A model generated the notes under the pieces. That model searched no databases and was not told the origin of the DNA. It saw only the letters and a program-made list of their open reading frames with translations. A stretch of 64,000 nucleotides of DNA from Nocardioides furvisabuli (lineage in GTDB: Bacteria; Actinomycetota; Actinomycetes; Propionibacteriales; Nocardioidaceae), in assembly GCF_021083185.1 (NCBI RefSeq), contig NZ_JAIGQB010000005.1, forward strand, positions 1 to 64,000, written 5' to 3'. Positions 44,155-52,614 of the stretch are shown in pieces (within the stretch, counting starts at the first letter, position 1; every line of letters begins with the position of its first letter). Made by a program: the position numbers and the translations under genes.

Positions 44155-45231
44155 ATGACCTCTCGGAAGGCCCCCGCGGCCACCCTCGCCCTGGCGCTCG
44201 CCGCCACCCTCACCTCCCTCTCGGCCCCTGCCTCCGCCGCACCCGCTGCTCCCGCCGAAGCCCGCGAGACCTCGCTCGTGGAGCCGATCCTGATCGGGCA
44301 CCGCGGCGCCTCGGGCTACCGCCCCGAGCACACGCTCGCCGCCTACCGCCTTGCCATCGCGCAGGGCGCCGACCACATCGAGCCCGACCTCGTCAGCACG
44401 AAGGACGGCGTCCTCGTCGCCCGCCACGAGAACGAGATCAGCGGCACCACCGACGTCGCCGTCCACCCCGAGTTCGCCGACCGCCGCACCACCAAGGTCA
44501 TCGACGGCCGCCCGGTGACCGGCTGGTTCACCGAGGACTTCACCTACCGCGAGCTGCGCACCCTGCGCGCGAAGGAGCGGCTGCCGCAGGTGCGCCCCGA
44601 CAACACGGCGTACGACGGCCAGGAGCGGATCCCGACGCTCGACCAGGTCATCAGGCTGGCCCGCCGCGCGGGCGTGGGCATCTACCCCGAGACCAAGCAC
44701 CCGTCGTACTTCGACTCCATCGGCCTGTCGCTGGAGGAGCCGCTCGTCGCGGCCCTGGAGAAGCGCAAGCTCGACGACGCCGACGACCCGGTCATCATCC
44801 AGTCCTTCGAGGTGTCGAACCTCCGCGAGCTCGACACGATGGTGGACGTCCCGCTCGCCCAGCTCGTCGACGCCTCGGGCGGACCGGCCGACCTCCCCGG
44901 CACGACGTACGCCTCGATGCTCACCCCCGCGGGCCTGCGCACGATCGCGACGTACGCCGACGGGCTGGGCGCCAACAAGTTCGTCGTGCTGCCGCGCGGT
45001 GCCACTACCCCGACGGCCGTCGTCGCCGACGCCCACGCCGCCGGGCTGGTCGTGCACGTGTGGACCCTGCGGCTGGAGAACCAGTTCATGGACGCCCGCT
45101 TCAGGAGCGGCACCGATCCCAACGCTGCCGGCGACCTGGCCGCGGAAGCGCGGGCCTTCCTCGACGCCGGTGTCGACGGCATCTTCAGCGACCACCCGGA
45201 CGTGGTGGCCGAGGTCCTCGACGCGCGCTGA
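44155..45231 (+). CDS. glycerophosphodiester phosphodiesterase, secreted paralogue (GlpQ-like)
   Basis: 358 residues from ATG 44155. A cleavable signal peptide (SRKAPAATLALALAATLTSLSAPASAAPA, cut near residue 30). GDPD motifs HRGASGYRPEHTLAAY, HIEPDLVSTKDGVLVARHEN and PETKHP match the GlpQ type, and LENQFMDARFR is the equivalent of the long insert in the paralogue. It acts outside the membrane and gives glycerol-3-phosphate for uptake. Paired with the cytosolic copy and with its own PHO-box-like repeats. Confidence 0.92.
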   Translation: MTSRKAPAATLALALAATLTSLSAPASAAPAAPAEARETSLVEPILIGHRGASGYRPEHTLAAYRLAIAQGADHIEPDLVSTKDGVLVARHENEISGTTDVAVHPEFADRRTTKVIDGRPVTGWFTEDFTYRELRTLRAKERLPQVRPDNTAYDGQERIPTLDQVIRLARRAGVGIYPETKHPSYFDSIGLSLEEPLVAALEKRKLDDADDPVIIQSFEVSNLRELDTMVDVPLAQLVDASGGPADLPGTTYASMLTPAGLRTIATYADGLGANKFVVLPRGATTPTAVVADAHAAGLVVHVWTLRLENQFMDARFRSGTDPNAAGDLAAEARAFLDAGVDGIFSDHPDVVAEVLDAR

Positions 45232-45251
45232 TCGCGGGGGCGGGGCGGGCG

Positions 45252-45257
45252 TAGGCT
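45252..45257 (+). promoter_or_regulatory. -10 hexamer TAGGCT
   Basis: TAGGCT, CGGGTC, then GTG 45264. Confidence 0.6.
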
Positions 45258-45263
45258 CGGGTC

Positions 45264-46952
45264 GTGACGCACGAATCCGCCGCCTCGTCCGCCCTGCTCG
45301 AGCGCATCCGCGCCGCGGTCATCGGGGACGACCAGGTGATGCAGGGACCCTACGGCCCGCGCCGCGTGACCTACGCCGACTACACCGCGTCCGGCCGCAG
45401 CCTCACCTTCATCGAGGACTTCATCCGTGCCGAGGTGCTGCCGGCCTACGCCAACACCCACACCGAGGCGAGCGGCACCGGCCTCCAGACGACCCGCCTG
45501 CGCGAGGACGCGCGGCGGATCATCCGCGACGCCGTCGGGGGCGACGACGAGACGGTGGTGGTGTTCTGCGGCTCCGGCAGCACCGCCGCGATCGACAAGC
45601 TGATCGGCATCCTCGGCCTGCGGATACCGGCCGGTCTCGACGACCAGTACGACCTCAGCGCCCAGATCCCCGCCGACCAGCGCCCGGTGGTGTTCATCGG
45701 ACCCTTCGAGCACCACTCCAACGAGATCCCGTGGCGCGAGACGATCGCCGACGTCGTGACGATCCACGAGGACGCCGACGGCCGGGTCTCGCTCGACCAC
45801 CTGCGCGAGGAGCTCGAGGCGCACGCCGACCGGCCGCTGAAGATCGGGTCGTTCTCCGCGGCCTCCAACGTCACGGGCATCGTCACCGACACCGAGGGCG
45901 TGGCCGACCTGCTCCACGAGCACGGCGCGCTGAGCTTCTGGGACTTCGCCGCGTGCGCGCCCTACGTCGACATCGAGATGAACGGCCCCGGCCGCTCGCG
46001 CAAGGACGCGATCTTCATCAGCCCGCACAAGTTCATCGGCGGCCCGGGCACGCCCGGGGTGCTGGTCGTGCGCCGCGAGCTGATGACCAACCGGGTCCCG
46101 GTCGTCCCCGGCGGCGGCACGGTGATGTACGTCAACCCGACCGAGCACCGCTACCTCGACGACCCGGCCCACCGCGAGGAGGGCGGCACCCCCGCCATCG
46201 TCGAGTCGATCCGCGCCGGACTGGTCTTCCAGCTCAAGCAGGCCGTCGGCGTCGAGACGATCCAGGCCCACGAGGAGGAACTGCTGAGCCGGGCGGTGGA
46301 GGCGTGGGTCGCCGAGCCGACCATCCAGATCCTCGGCAACCTCGGCTCCCAGCGGCTCTCGATCGTCTCCTTCGTCATCAAGGCGCCCGACGGGTCCTAC
46401 CTCCACCACAACTTCGTGGTCGCGCTGCTCAACGACCTCTTCGGCATCCAGACCCGCGGCGGCTGCTCGTGCGCCGGCCCCTACGGCCACCGGCTGCTCG
46501 ACATCGACCTCGACACCAGCCACCAGTTCGAGGCGCAGATCGCCGGCGGGTGCGAGGGCATCAAGCCCGGCTGGGTGCGGGTCAACTTCAACTACTTCGT
46601 CGACGAGGAGGTCTTCTCCTACGTCGTGGAGGCGGTGCGGCTGGTGGCCCACGACGGCTGGCGGCTGCTCGGCGACTACCGCTTCGACCCGCTCACCGGC
46701 CTGTGGCACCACCGCACTGGACCGGTGGAGCCGCCGCTGCGCCTCGCGGACGTGTCGTACGCCGCAGACGGGGCCATGACGTGGCCCTCGCACACGATGA
46801 CGGCCCCCGCCTCGGTGCTCGGGGAGCACCTCGACGAAGGCCGCGCGATCATGGCCGCCGCGTCGCCGCCGGACTGGTCGGACGCCGCGCACCTCGGTGC
46901 GGACTTCGACGGCCTCCGGTGGTTCGCCCTGCCGGCCTGCTCGTTGGGCTAG
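45264..46952 (+). CDS. class V aminotransferase / cysteine-desulfurase-like protein
   Basis: 562 residues from GTG 45264, longer than normal class V enzymes (about 400). PLP-binding Lys in ISPHKFIGGPGTPGV (about 252), His in GPFEHHSNEIPWRE, and an active-site Cys region RGGCSCAGPYGH (about 398) in the place of the desulfurase cysteine loop. The extra ~100 residues at the C-terminus contain several Trp and Pro residues and no known domain. It may be a desulfurase or an isopenicillin-epimerase-like enzyme. It ends with overlapping convergent stops (CTAG) against the next gene. Confidence 0.85.
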   Translation: MTHESAASSALLERIRAAVIGDDQVMQGPYGPRRVTYADYTASGRSLTFIEDFIRAEVLPAYANTHTEASGTGLQTTRLREDARRIIRDAVGGDDETVVVFCGSGSTAAIDKLIGILGLRIPAGLDDQYDLSAQIPADQRPVVFIGPFEHHSNEIPWRETIADVVTIHEDADGRVSLDHLREELEAHADRPLKIGSFSAASNVTGIVTDTEGVADLLHEHGALSFWDFAACAPYVDIEMNGPGRSRKDAIFISPHKFIGGPGTPGVLVVRRELMTNRVPVVPGGGTVMYVNPTEHRYLDDPAHREEGGTPAIVESIRAGLVFQLKQAVGVETIQAHEEELLSRAVEAWVAEPTIQILGNLGSQRLSIVSFVIKAPDGSYLHHNFVVALLNDLFGIQTRGGCSCAGPYGHRLLDIDLDTSHQFEAQIAGGCEGIKPGWVRVNFNYFVDEEVFSYVVEAVRLVAHDGWRLLGDYRFDPLTGLWHHRTGPVEPPLRLADVSYAADGAMTWPSHTMTAPASVLGEHLDEGRAIMAAASPPDWSDAAHLGADFDGLRWFALPACSLG

Positions 46953-47251
46953 GCGCGTCCCTCGCCCGCGCGCAGGGAGCCCCAGACCGTCGCCGCGAGA
47001 CCGGCGGCGCCGGCCACGATCCACGGGATCGGCATCAGCCACCGCAGCTCCTCGTCGTCGACGACGTCGCCCTGGACGAGGGCCCACACCAGCACCATCC
47101 CGGCGAAGGCGACACCCATCACGAGGTGCCCGACGTTGACCGGGTGGAAGCCGCTCGGCCGCTCGGGGGCGTCGAGGGGGCCGACCATCGGCTCGTCGTA
47201 GCCGTGGAGGCCGGTGTCGTGGCTGCCGGGCTCGTTCATGCCTGTGCTCAT
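46949..47251 (-). CDS. two-helix membrane protein, unknown
   Basis: 100 residues from ATG 47251 with GAGGAG nine bases upstream. Hydrophilic first 35 residues, then two membrane helices at about 41-60 (GHLVMGVAFAGMVLVWALVQ) and 73-92. The layout resembles small PspC-linked partners. It lies 11 bases downstream of the toastrack protein gene, so it is part of that operon and may be a subunit of the stress sensor. Confidence 0.75.
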   Translation of the reverse strand: MSTGMNEPGSHDTGLHGYDEPMVGPLDAPERPSGFHPVNVGHLVMGVAFAGMVLVWALVQGDVVDDEELRWLMPIPWIVAGAAGLAATVWGSLRAGEGRA

Positions 47252-47262
47252 CTCGGTGCTCC

Positions 47263-48501
47263 TCAGGCTGCTTCGCGGACGATGACCTCGCCCACGAACA
47301 GGTCGATGGTGATGGACATGTCGGGGACCTCGTCGCCGCCGTCGCGGAATCCGTCGAGGTTGACGTCGAGTCCGTCGCGGCGCTCGTCGAAGACCCGGCT
47401 GTCGCCGGCGAACAGATCGGTGCGCACGGTGACGTCCACGCCGTCGGGGACCACCACCTCCACGCGGCCGCCGACGCCGTCGACGGTCACGGCACGCCCG
47501 TCGAGCGAGTCGACGTCGGAGACGGCGGACAGGTCGAGGGTGAGCTCGCCGCCGCCGAGGTCGTAGGAGTCGCGGACCTCGGCGGCGCTGGTCGGCGCGT
47601 AGGTGAGCCGGTCGTCGGGGAAGCTGCTCGTGGCGGTGGTGGCCGCCGTCGCCAGGGCGGCGACCAGGCCGAGGGCGATCAGGCCGCCCGCGCGGCCCCA
47701 GAAGGCACCGATCACGAGCATGGCCGCGGTGATGCCGAGGGCGAGGGCCGGGTAGGCGCTGTCGGCCACCCCGACGCCGGCGAGGTCGACCACGCCGAGG
47801 ACGCCCTCCGCGAGCGCGATGAGCGCGACGGTGAAGAAGAAGAGGAGGGGGCCGCGGCGGCGCGGGTTGCGGTACTGCCGCGGTGCCCGGGCGTACGGCT
47901 CCGGCTGCTGCCACGCGCTCTGGTCCCACCCGGACTGCTGCCAGGCTGTCTGGTCCCACCCGGCGGGGTCGAGCCCGGTCGTGTGGTCAGGCTGCTGCTC
48001 CGTGCCGGGCGCGGTCGGACCGGCGTACCCGTAGCCGGAGCGGGCGGTGGAGCGGTCCTTGCGGTTGAGGAACCAGATGACGATCGCGGCGACGATCGCC
48101 AGCGGCCACGGGAACCAGTACGCCCCCGCCCAGTCGCCGACGGCGCTGAGCAGCGCGAGGACGCCGACGCCCGCGAGGGCGAGCGAGCGGCTGCGCAGGT
48201 CGAGGCCGAGCGGCTGGTCGTCGGTGCCCTCCTCGGGCACGAGGAGCCAGGCGCCGACGTAGGCGATGAGGCCGGCGCCGCCGAAGAAGACCCCGACGAC
48301 CAGCGCGACGCGGATGATGATGACGTCGACGTCGAGGTGTCGGGCCAGCCCGCCGGCGACGCCGGCGACGTGGCGGTCGGTGACGCTGCGCCGCAGCCGG
48401 CCGAGGTCCTTCATCTCCTCGCGGCTCACGCGGGGCCCGGCGGGAGCGGACGGGGTCGGCTGCTCGTCCGTGCCGGTGGGGGTGGTGCTCGGGGTGTCCA
48501 T
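47263..48501 (-). CDS. PspC - toastrack membrane protein (EsrI/LiaF-like)
   Basis: 412 residues from ATG 48501. Residues 40-100 hold a PspC domain with VGVFFGGAGLIAYVGAWLLVP. More membrane segments follow at about 109-150, then a Gln/Trp-rich cytosolic linker (WDQTAWQQSGWDQSAWQQ), four helices at about 225-305, and a C-terminal beta-rich toastrack/LiaF-C domain (about 320-412). This is the layout of inhibitors of a cognate kinase, as in EsrI of Corynebacterium. It is divergent from a PspC kinase - NarL operon; the same DNA element lies before each. Confidence 0.87.
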   Translation of the reverse strand: MDTPSTTPTGTDEQPTPSAPAGPRVSREEMKDLGRLRRSVTDRHVAGVAGGLARHLDVDVIIIRVALVVGVFFGGAGLIAYVGAWLLVPEEGTDDQPLGLDLRSRSLALAGVGVLALLSAVGDWAGAYWFPWPLAIVAAIVIWFLNRKDRSTARSGYGYAGPTAPGTEQQPDHTTGLDPAGWDQTAWQQSGWDQSAWQQPEPYARAPRQYRNPRRRGPLLFFFTVALIALAEGVLGVVDLAGVGVADSAYPALALGITAAMLVIGAFWGRAGGLIALGLVAALATAATTATSSFPDDRLTYAPTSAAEVRDSYDLGGGELTLDLSAVSDVDSLDGRAVTVDGVGGRVEVVVPDGVDVTVRTDLFAGDSRVFDERRDGLDVNLDGFRDGGDEVPDMSITIDLFVGEVIVREAA

Positions 48502-48528
48502 GGCACCACTCTGCTCGCCTGCGACTCC

Positions 48529-48552
48529 CGCCACCATCGGGGACAGCCCTGA
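48529..48552 (-). promoter_or_regulatory. shared promoter element, copy A
   Basis: On the minus strand: TCAGGG-CTGTCCCC then GATGGTGGCG, ending 27 bases before ATG 48501. Same as copy B (48592-48615) except for three short differences. Confidence 0.6.
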
Positions 48553-48591
48553 TTCGCGGCGGTGCTGCGGAGGAGGCGACTCAGGGTCGGC

Positions 48592-48615
48592 TCGGGGTCT
48601 GTCCTCATGGTGGCG
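48592..48615 (+). promoter_or_regulatory. shared promoter element, copy B
   Basis: TCGGGGTCTGTCCTC then ATGGTGGCG, ending 30 bases before ATG 48646. NATGGT could serve as a -10 box, with TCNGGG-CTGTCC as the regulator site. Confidence 0.6.
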
Positions 48616-48645
48616 CGGGCGGCGCCCTGCGACGATGGAGCCACG

Positions 48646-49956
48646 ATGACGCAGACCTCCCCGCCCCGCAGCAGCCGCTCGCGCCGCGCCTTCCGCGACC
48701 TGTCGTCGCCGATCGCCGGTGGCGTCGCCGGTGGCCTCGCGGTGCACCTCGCGGTCCCGGTGCTGTGGGTGCGTGGCTTCTTCGTCGCCACGGCGTTTCT
48801 CGGTGGCTTCGGGCTGATGCTCTACGCCGGGCTGTGGATGTTCCTGCCCGCCGACCAGCGCTTCGAGGTGGGCGCGCCCGGCCTCGAGAGCGCGTCGCGC
48901 ACCGGCAAGCGCCCCGGTCGCCGCTCGCGGCTGCGCGACGCGGGACCGGCGATCGCCCTCGGGGCGCTGTTCTTCGGCGTCGTGCTCGGCTTCGAGGGCA
49001 TCTTCGGCCAGGGCGCGCTCTTCTGGCCGGTCGTCCTCGGCGTCTCCGGCATCGCGCTGCTGTGGCGCCAGGCCGACGAGGCGCAGCGCGAGCGCTGGAC
49101 CGACACGACGGGACGCATCGACCCGTTCCGCGCCGTCTTCGGCAACGGTGGCTGGGCGGCGTACGGCCGCATCGCCGCGGGCCTGGGGCTGATCCTCTCC
49201 GCCCTCATCGTCTTCGCGGTCGCGGCCGGTCAGGCCCGCTTCGCCGTGCCCGTCGTGGTCGCCGGGCTGCTGGGCCTGCTCGGCCTGGCCATCGTGGTCG
49301 GGCCGTGGGCGCTGCGCCTGGTCGACGACCTCAGCGCCGAGCGCGCCGAGCGGGTGCGCACCCAGGAGCGGGCCGACATGGCCGCCCACCTGCACGACTC
49401 GGTCCTCCAGACCCTCGCCCTCATCCAGAAGAACTCCCACGACGCCACCACCGTCGCCCGGCTCGCCCGCTCCCAGGAGCGCGACCTGCGCCAGTGGCTC
49501 TTCGAGGCCGAGAGCTCCGACGCCACCACGCTGGCCGGTGCGCTCAAGGAGATGGCCGCCGACGTCGAGTCCCAGCACCCCGTGGTCGTCGACGTCGTCA
49601 CGGTCGGCGACTGCCCCGTCGACGAGTCGCTGCGCCCCCTCGTGCACGCCGCGCGGGAGGCGGTGGTCAACGTCGCCAAGCACGCCGGCACCAAGCGCGC
49701 CGACGTCTACGCCGAGACCTCGGACGAGGCCGTCGACGTCTTCGTCCGCGACCGCGGCGCCGGCTTCGACCCCGCAGCCGTGGCGATGGACCGCCACGGC
49801 GTGCGCAGCAGCATCGTGGACCGGATGACGCGCCACGGCGGTCGGGCGGACGTACGCTCGGCGCCGGGCGAGGGCACCGAGGTCAGGCTGCACATGCCCC
49901 GCACCACACCGCGCGCCGGCCACAGCGGCCAGGCAGCAGACGAGGAGAGCCGATGA
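48646..49956 (+). CDS. PspC-domain histidine kinase
   Basis: 436 residues from ATG 48646. An N-terminal PspC domain (FRDLSSPIAGGVAGGLAVHLAVPVLWVRGFFV), then four or five membrane helices to about 225, a HisKA_3 phosphoacceptor (AAHLHDSVLQTLALIQKN, His about 247), and a HATPase with N box EAVVNVAKHAG and G1 DRGAGFDP. It senses membrane stress and phosphorylates the NarL-type regulator encoded next (ATGA overlap). The sensor is probably the membrane part itself, with the toastrack protein as modulator. Confidence 0.9.
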   Translation: MTQTSPPRSSRSRRAFRDLSSPIAGGVAGGLAVHLAVPVLWVRGFFVATAFLGGFGLMLYAGLWMFLPADQRFEVGAPGLESASRTGKRPGRRSRLRDAGPAIALGALFFGVVLGFEGIFGQGALFWPVVLGVSGIALLWRQADEAQRERWTDTTGRIDPFRAVFGNGGWAAYGRIAAGLGLILSALIVFAVAAGQARFAVPVVVAGLLGLLGLAIVVGPWALRLVDDLSAERAERVRTQERADMAAHLHDSVLQTLALIQKNSHDATTVARLARSQERDLRQWLFEAESSDATTLAGALKEMAADVESQHPVVVDVVTVGDCPVDESLRPLVHAAREAVVNVAKHAGTKRADVYAETSDEAVDVFVRDRGAGFDPAAVAMDRHGVRSSIVDRMTRHGGRADVRSAPGEGTEVRLHMPRTTPRAGHSGQAADEESR

Positions 49957-50621
49957 GCCAGCCCACCCCCGAGACCGGCCCCGTGCGGGTCGTCCTGGTC
50001 GACGACCACGCGATGTTCCGGGGCGGGGTCCGTGCCGAGCTCGCCGCCACGGGCGCCGGGGTCGTGGAGGTCGTCGGCGAGGCCGCCGACGCGGACGCCG
50101 CCGTCGCGGTGGTGCGCGAGCTCCGCCCGCAGGTCGTGCTCCTCGACGTGCACCTGCCCGGCGGGGGAGGCGTGGAGGTGATGCGCCGCCAGCCCTCGAC
50201 CGACACGCTCTACCTCGCGCTGTCGGTGTCCGACGCCGCGGAGGACGTCATCGGCACCATCCGCGGTGGCGCCCGCGGCTACGTCACCAAGACGATCACC
50301 GGGCCCGAGCTGGTCGACGCGATCGTGCGGGTCGCGGGTGGTGACGCGGTCTTCTCACCCCGCCTGGCCGGCTTCGTCCTCGACGCCTTCGCCGGGTCCA
50401 TCGACGTCGCCGCCGTCGACGAGGACCTGGACCGGCTCACCGAGCGTGAGCGGGAGGTGATGCGCCTGATCGCCCGCGGCTACGCCTACAAGGAGGTCGC
50501 CAAGGAGCTGTTCATCTCGGTGAAGACGGTCGAGACCCACATGTCGTCGGTGCTGCGCAAGCTCCAGCTCTCGAGCCGTCACGAGCTCACGAAGTGGGCC
50601 TCGGACCGGCGCCTGCTGTAG
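49953..50621 (+). CDS. NarL/LuxR-family response regulator
   Basis: 222 residues from ATG 49953. REC domain with Asp in VVLLDVHLPGGGG (about 60) and DDHAMFRGG at the acidic pocket; a linker; then LuxR helix-turn-helix LTEREREVMRLIARGYAYKEVAKELFISVKTVETHMSS near 162-199. It is cytosolic DNA-binding, partner of the PspC kinase. By position and by the twin elements upstream, it probably activates both the divergent toastrack operon and its own. Confidence 0.93.
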   Translation: MSQPTPETGPVRVVLVDDHAMFRGGVRAELAATGAGVVEVVGEAADADAAVAVVRELRPQVVLLDVHLPGGGGVEVMRRQPSTDTLYLALSVSDAAEDVIGTIRGGARGYVTKTITGPELVDAIVRVAGGDAVFSPRLAGFVLDAFAGSIDVAAVDEDLDRLTEREREVMRLIARGYAYKEVAKELFISVKTVETHMSSVLRKLQLSSRHELTKWASDRRLL

Positions 50622-50634
50622 GCGGTCCCGGTCG

Positions 50635-50644
50635 CCCGATCGGG
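50635..50644. repeat. 10-base palindrome after the regulator gene
   Basis: CCCGATCGGG, perfect and without spacer, 14 bases after the regulator stop. A TTGACA that could be a -35 box follows at 50655-50660, in front of the permease gene; a good -10 is not clear. Confidence 0.35.
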
Positions 50645-50722
50645 TGGGGGACGTTTGACAGACGACACGCCCGGGCGCTGGGGTCGGGTGACCAGTCCCC
50701 ACTCTCGGGAAGTGAGGCCCCC

Positions 50723-52144
50723 GTGGCCGACTCCGCCACCGTTCCCCGTCCTGACCAGGACGACAGCGAGCTCAAGCGTTCGATCACCGGGCGGTTGCTG
50801 TTCTTCTACACGCTCGGCGACGTGCTCGGATCGGGCATCTACGTCCTCATCGGCCTCGTGGCCGCAGCGGTCGGCGGGGCGTTCTGGATCGCCTTCGCGC
50901 TGGGCGTGACGGTCGCGGCGATCACCGGTGCGGCGTACGCCGAGCTGGTGACCAAGTACCCGCAGGCAGCCGGCGCCTCGCTCTACGTCAACAAGGCCTT
51001 CGGCAACCGGCCGCTCACCTTCTTGGTCACCGTCTCGTTCCTGGCCGCCAGCATGGCGGCGTCGGGCTCGCTCGCCGTCGGCTTCGCCTCCTACTTCGAG
51101 ACGCTGTGGTCGGCTCCGCCGGCGCTCCTGGTGTCGCTCGTCTTCGTGGCGCTGCTCGTCGTGGTCAACTTCGTCGGCATCACCGAGTCGGTGTGGATGA
51201 ACATGCTGATGACCTTCGTCGAGGTCGCCGGACTGCTGATCGTGCTCATCATCGGCATCGTCCACATCGCGCAGGGCGGCGCCGACTTCGGCGTGCTCAC
51301 GCGGATCGACACGAGCGGCGACTACGGCAGTCCCGCGCTCGCCGTCCTGGCCGGCATCGCGTTCTCGTTCTTCGCCATGACGGGCTTCGAGAACACCGCC
51401 AACGTCGCCGAGGAGACCATCGACCCCTACAAGGCCTTCCCGCGCTCCCTGGTCGGCGGCATGGTCGTGGCCGGCGTCGTCTACGTGCTGGTGTCGATGG
51501 CGGCCGCGCTCACCGTGCCGACCGAGACCCTGGCCACCTCCGACGCCGCGCTGCTCGAGGTCGTGAAGCAGGGCATCCTGCCGTTCTCGACCGAGCTCAT
51601 GACGACGCTCTTCTCCGTCATCGCGCTCATCGCGATCACCAACACCACGCTCGTGACGGTCGTGACGCAGCCCCGCGTGCTCTACGGCATGGCTCGCGAG
51701 GACGTCGTCCCGGGCGTCTTCGCCACGATCCACCCGGTCCGCCGCAGCCCGTGGGTCGGCCTGATCTTCTCCGGCGCCGTCGTGGCCTCGCTGCTGGTCA
51801 TCGGGACGCTCGTCACGGAGGCCGGCGGCGGCATCGACCTCGTCGGCCGCCTGGCGACCGTCACCGTCGTGCTGCTGCTCGCGATCTACGCCATCGTGAT
51901 CGTCGCCTGCCTGAAGCTGCGCGGCCAGGACGAGGACCACCCGTTCTTCCGGGCCAACACGCCGCTTCTCTTCGTCGGGCTGCTGGGCAACCTCGCGATC
52001 CTCTACTTCACGATCTACGACGACCCCTACTCCCTCATCTGGTGTGCCGGACTGCTGGGGGTCGGCCTGGTCCTGTTCCTCGCCGAGTACTTCTTCGGCA
52101 GCCGGGGCACCGGCGCCAAGACGCCCGACCTGACGGAGGTCTGA
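50723..52144 (+). CDS. APC-superfamily amino acid permease
   Basis: 473 residues from GTG 50723 with GAGG six bases upstream; longer in-frame starts have no such site. Twelve membrane helices; conserved TM1 GDVLGSGIYVLIGLVAAAVG and TM6 GIAFSFFAMTGFENTANVAEE. It is a basic- or neutral-amino-acid transporter of the AAT/CAT type. A UspA-domain protein follows 1 base after its stop, a pairing seen for several carriers where the Usp protein binds ATP or cAMP and modulates transport. Confidence 0.9.
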   Translation: MADSATVPRPDQDDSELKRSITGRLLFFYTLGDVLGSGIYVLIGLVAAAVGGAFWIAFALGVTVAAITGAAYAELVTKYPQAAGASLYVNKAFGNRPLTFLVTVSFLAASMAASGSLAVGFASYFETLWSAPPALLVSLVFVALLVVVNFVGITESVWMNMLMTFVEVAGLLIVLIIGIVHIAQGGADFGVLTRIDTSGDYGSPALAVLAGIAFSFFAMTGFENTANVAEETIDPYKAFPRSLVGGMVVAGVVYVLVSMAAALTVPTETLATSDAALLEVVKQGILPFSTELMTTLFSVIALIAITNTTLVTVVTQPRVLYGMAREDVVPGVFATIHPVRRSPWVGLIFSGAVVASLLVIGTLVTEAGGGIDLVGRLATVTVVLLLAIYAIVIVACLKLRGQDEDHPFFRANTPLLFVGLLGNLAILYFTIYDDPYSLIWCAGLLGVGLVLFLAEYFFGSRGTGAKTPDLTEV

Positions 52145-52145
52145 G

Positions 52146-52589
52146 ATGCACGTCATCGTCGCCACGGACGGCTCGCGGCAGTCGCTGGCCGCGGCCAGGC
52201 AGCTGAAGGCGTTCGCCGACCCGGCCAAGATCACCGACGTCTCCGTCGTCGCCGTCGTCCGTCCGCTGGCCTCGGTGGCCTTCGCCGACGACCTCGCTGA
52301 GGGCAAGCTGGACGGCTCGTTCCGCGACGCCGCCCGGAGCGCGGTCGACACGATCGCCGCCGTCTACGACGGCTGGGGGCCGAAGGTCCACAAGCGCATC
52401 CGCAGCGGCTCCGCGGCCAACGAGATCATCAAGGCGGCCAAGCAGTACGACGCCGGCCTGGTCGTCGTGGCTGCGGGCGGTCGGGGCCTGAGCGACAGCG
52501 TGCTGGTGGGCAGCACCGCGCAGCGCGTGCAGCACTACGCGCCCTGCCCGGTGCTCGTCGTACGCCCCGCGCCCCGGAGCAAGAAGTAG
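52146..52589 (+). CDS. universal stress protein
   Basis: 147 residues from ATG 52146. UspA fold: IVATDGSRQSLAAARQL at the start (Asp in the ATP site) and near the end GGRGLSDSVLVGSTAQRVQHYAPCPVLVV, a G-x-G-x9-G-S/T motif, so ATP binding is expected. One domain only, shorter than the tandem Usp proteins of mycobacteria. Transcribed with the permease. Confidence 0.92.
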   Translation: MHVIVATDGSRQSLAAARQLKAFADPAKITDVSVVAVVRPLASVAFADDLAEGKLDGSFRDAARSAVDTIAAVYDGWGPKVHKRIRSGSAANEIIKAAKQYDAGLVVVAAGGRGLSDSVLVGSTAQRVQHYAPCPVLVVRPAPRSKK

Positions 52590-52602
52590 GCGACGCCGGC
52601 CG

Positions 52603-52608
52603 TAGGAT
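52603..52608 (+). promoter_or_regulatory. -10 hexamer TAGGAT
   Basis: TAGGAT, CGCGCC, then ATG 52615. Confidence 0.55.
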
Positions 52609-52614
52609 CGCGCC

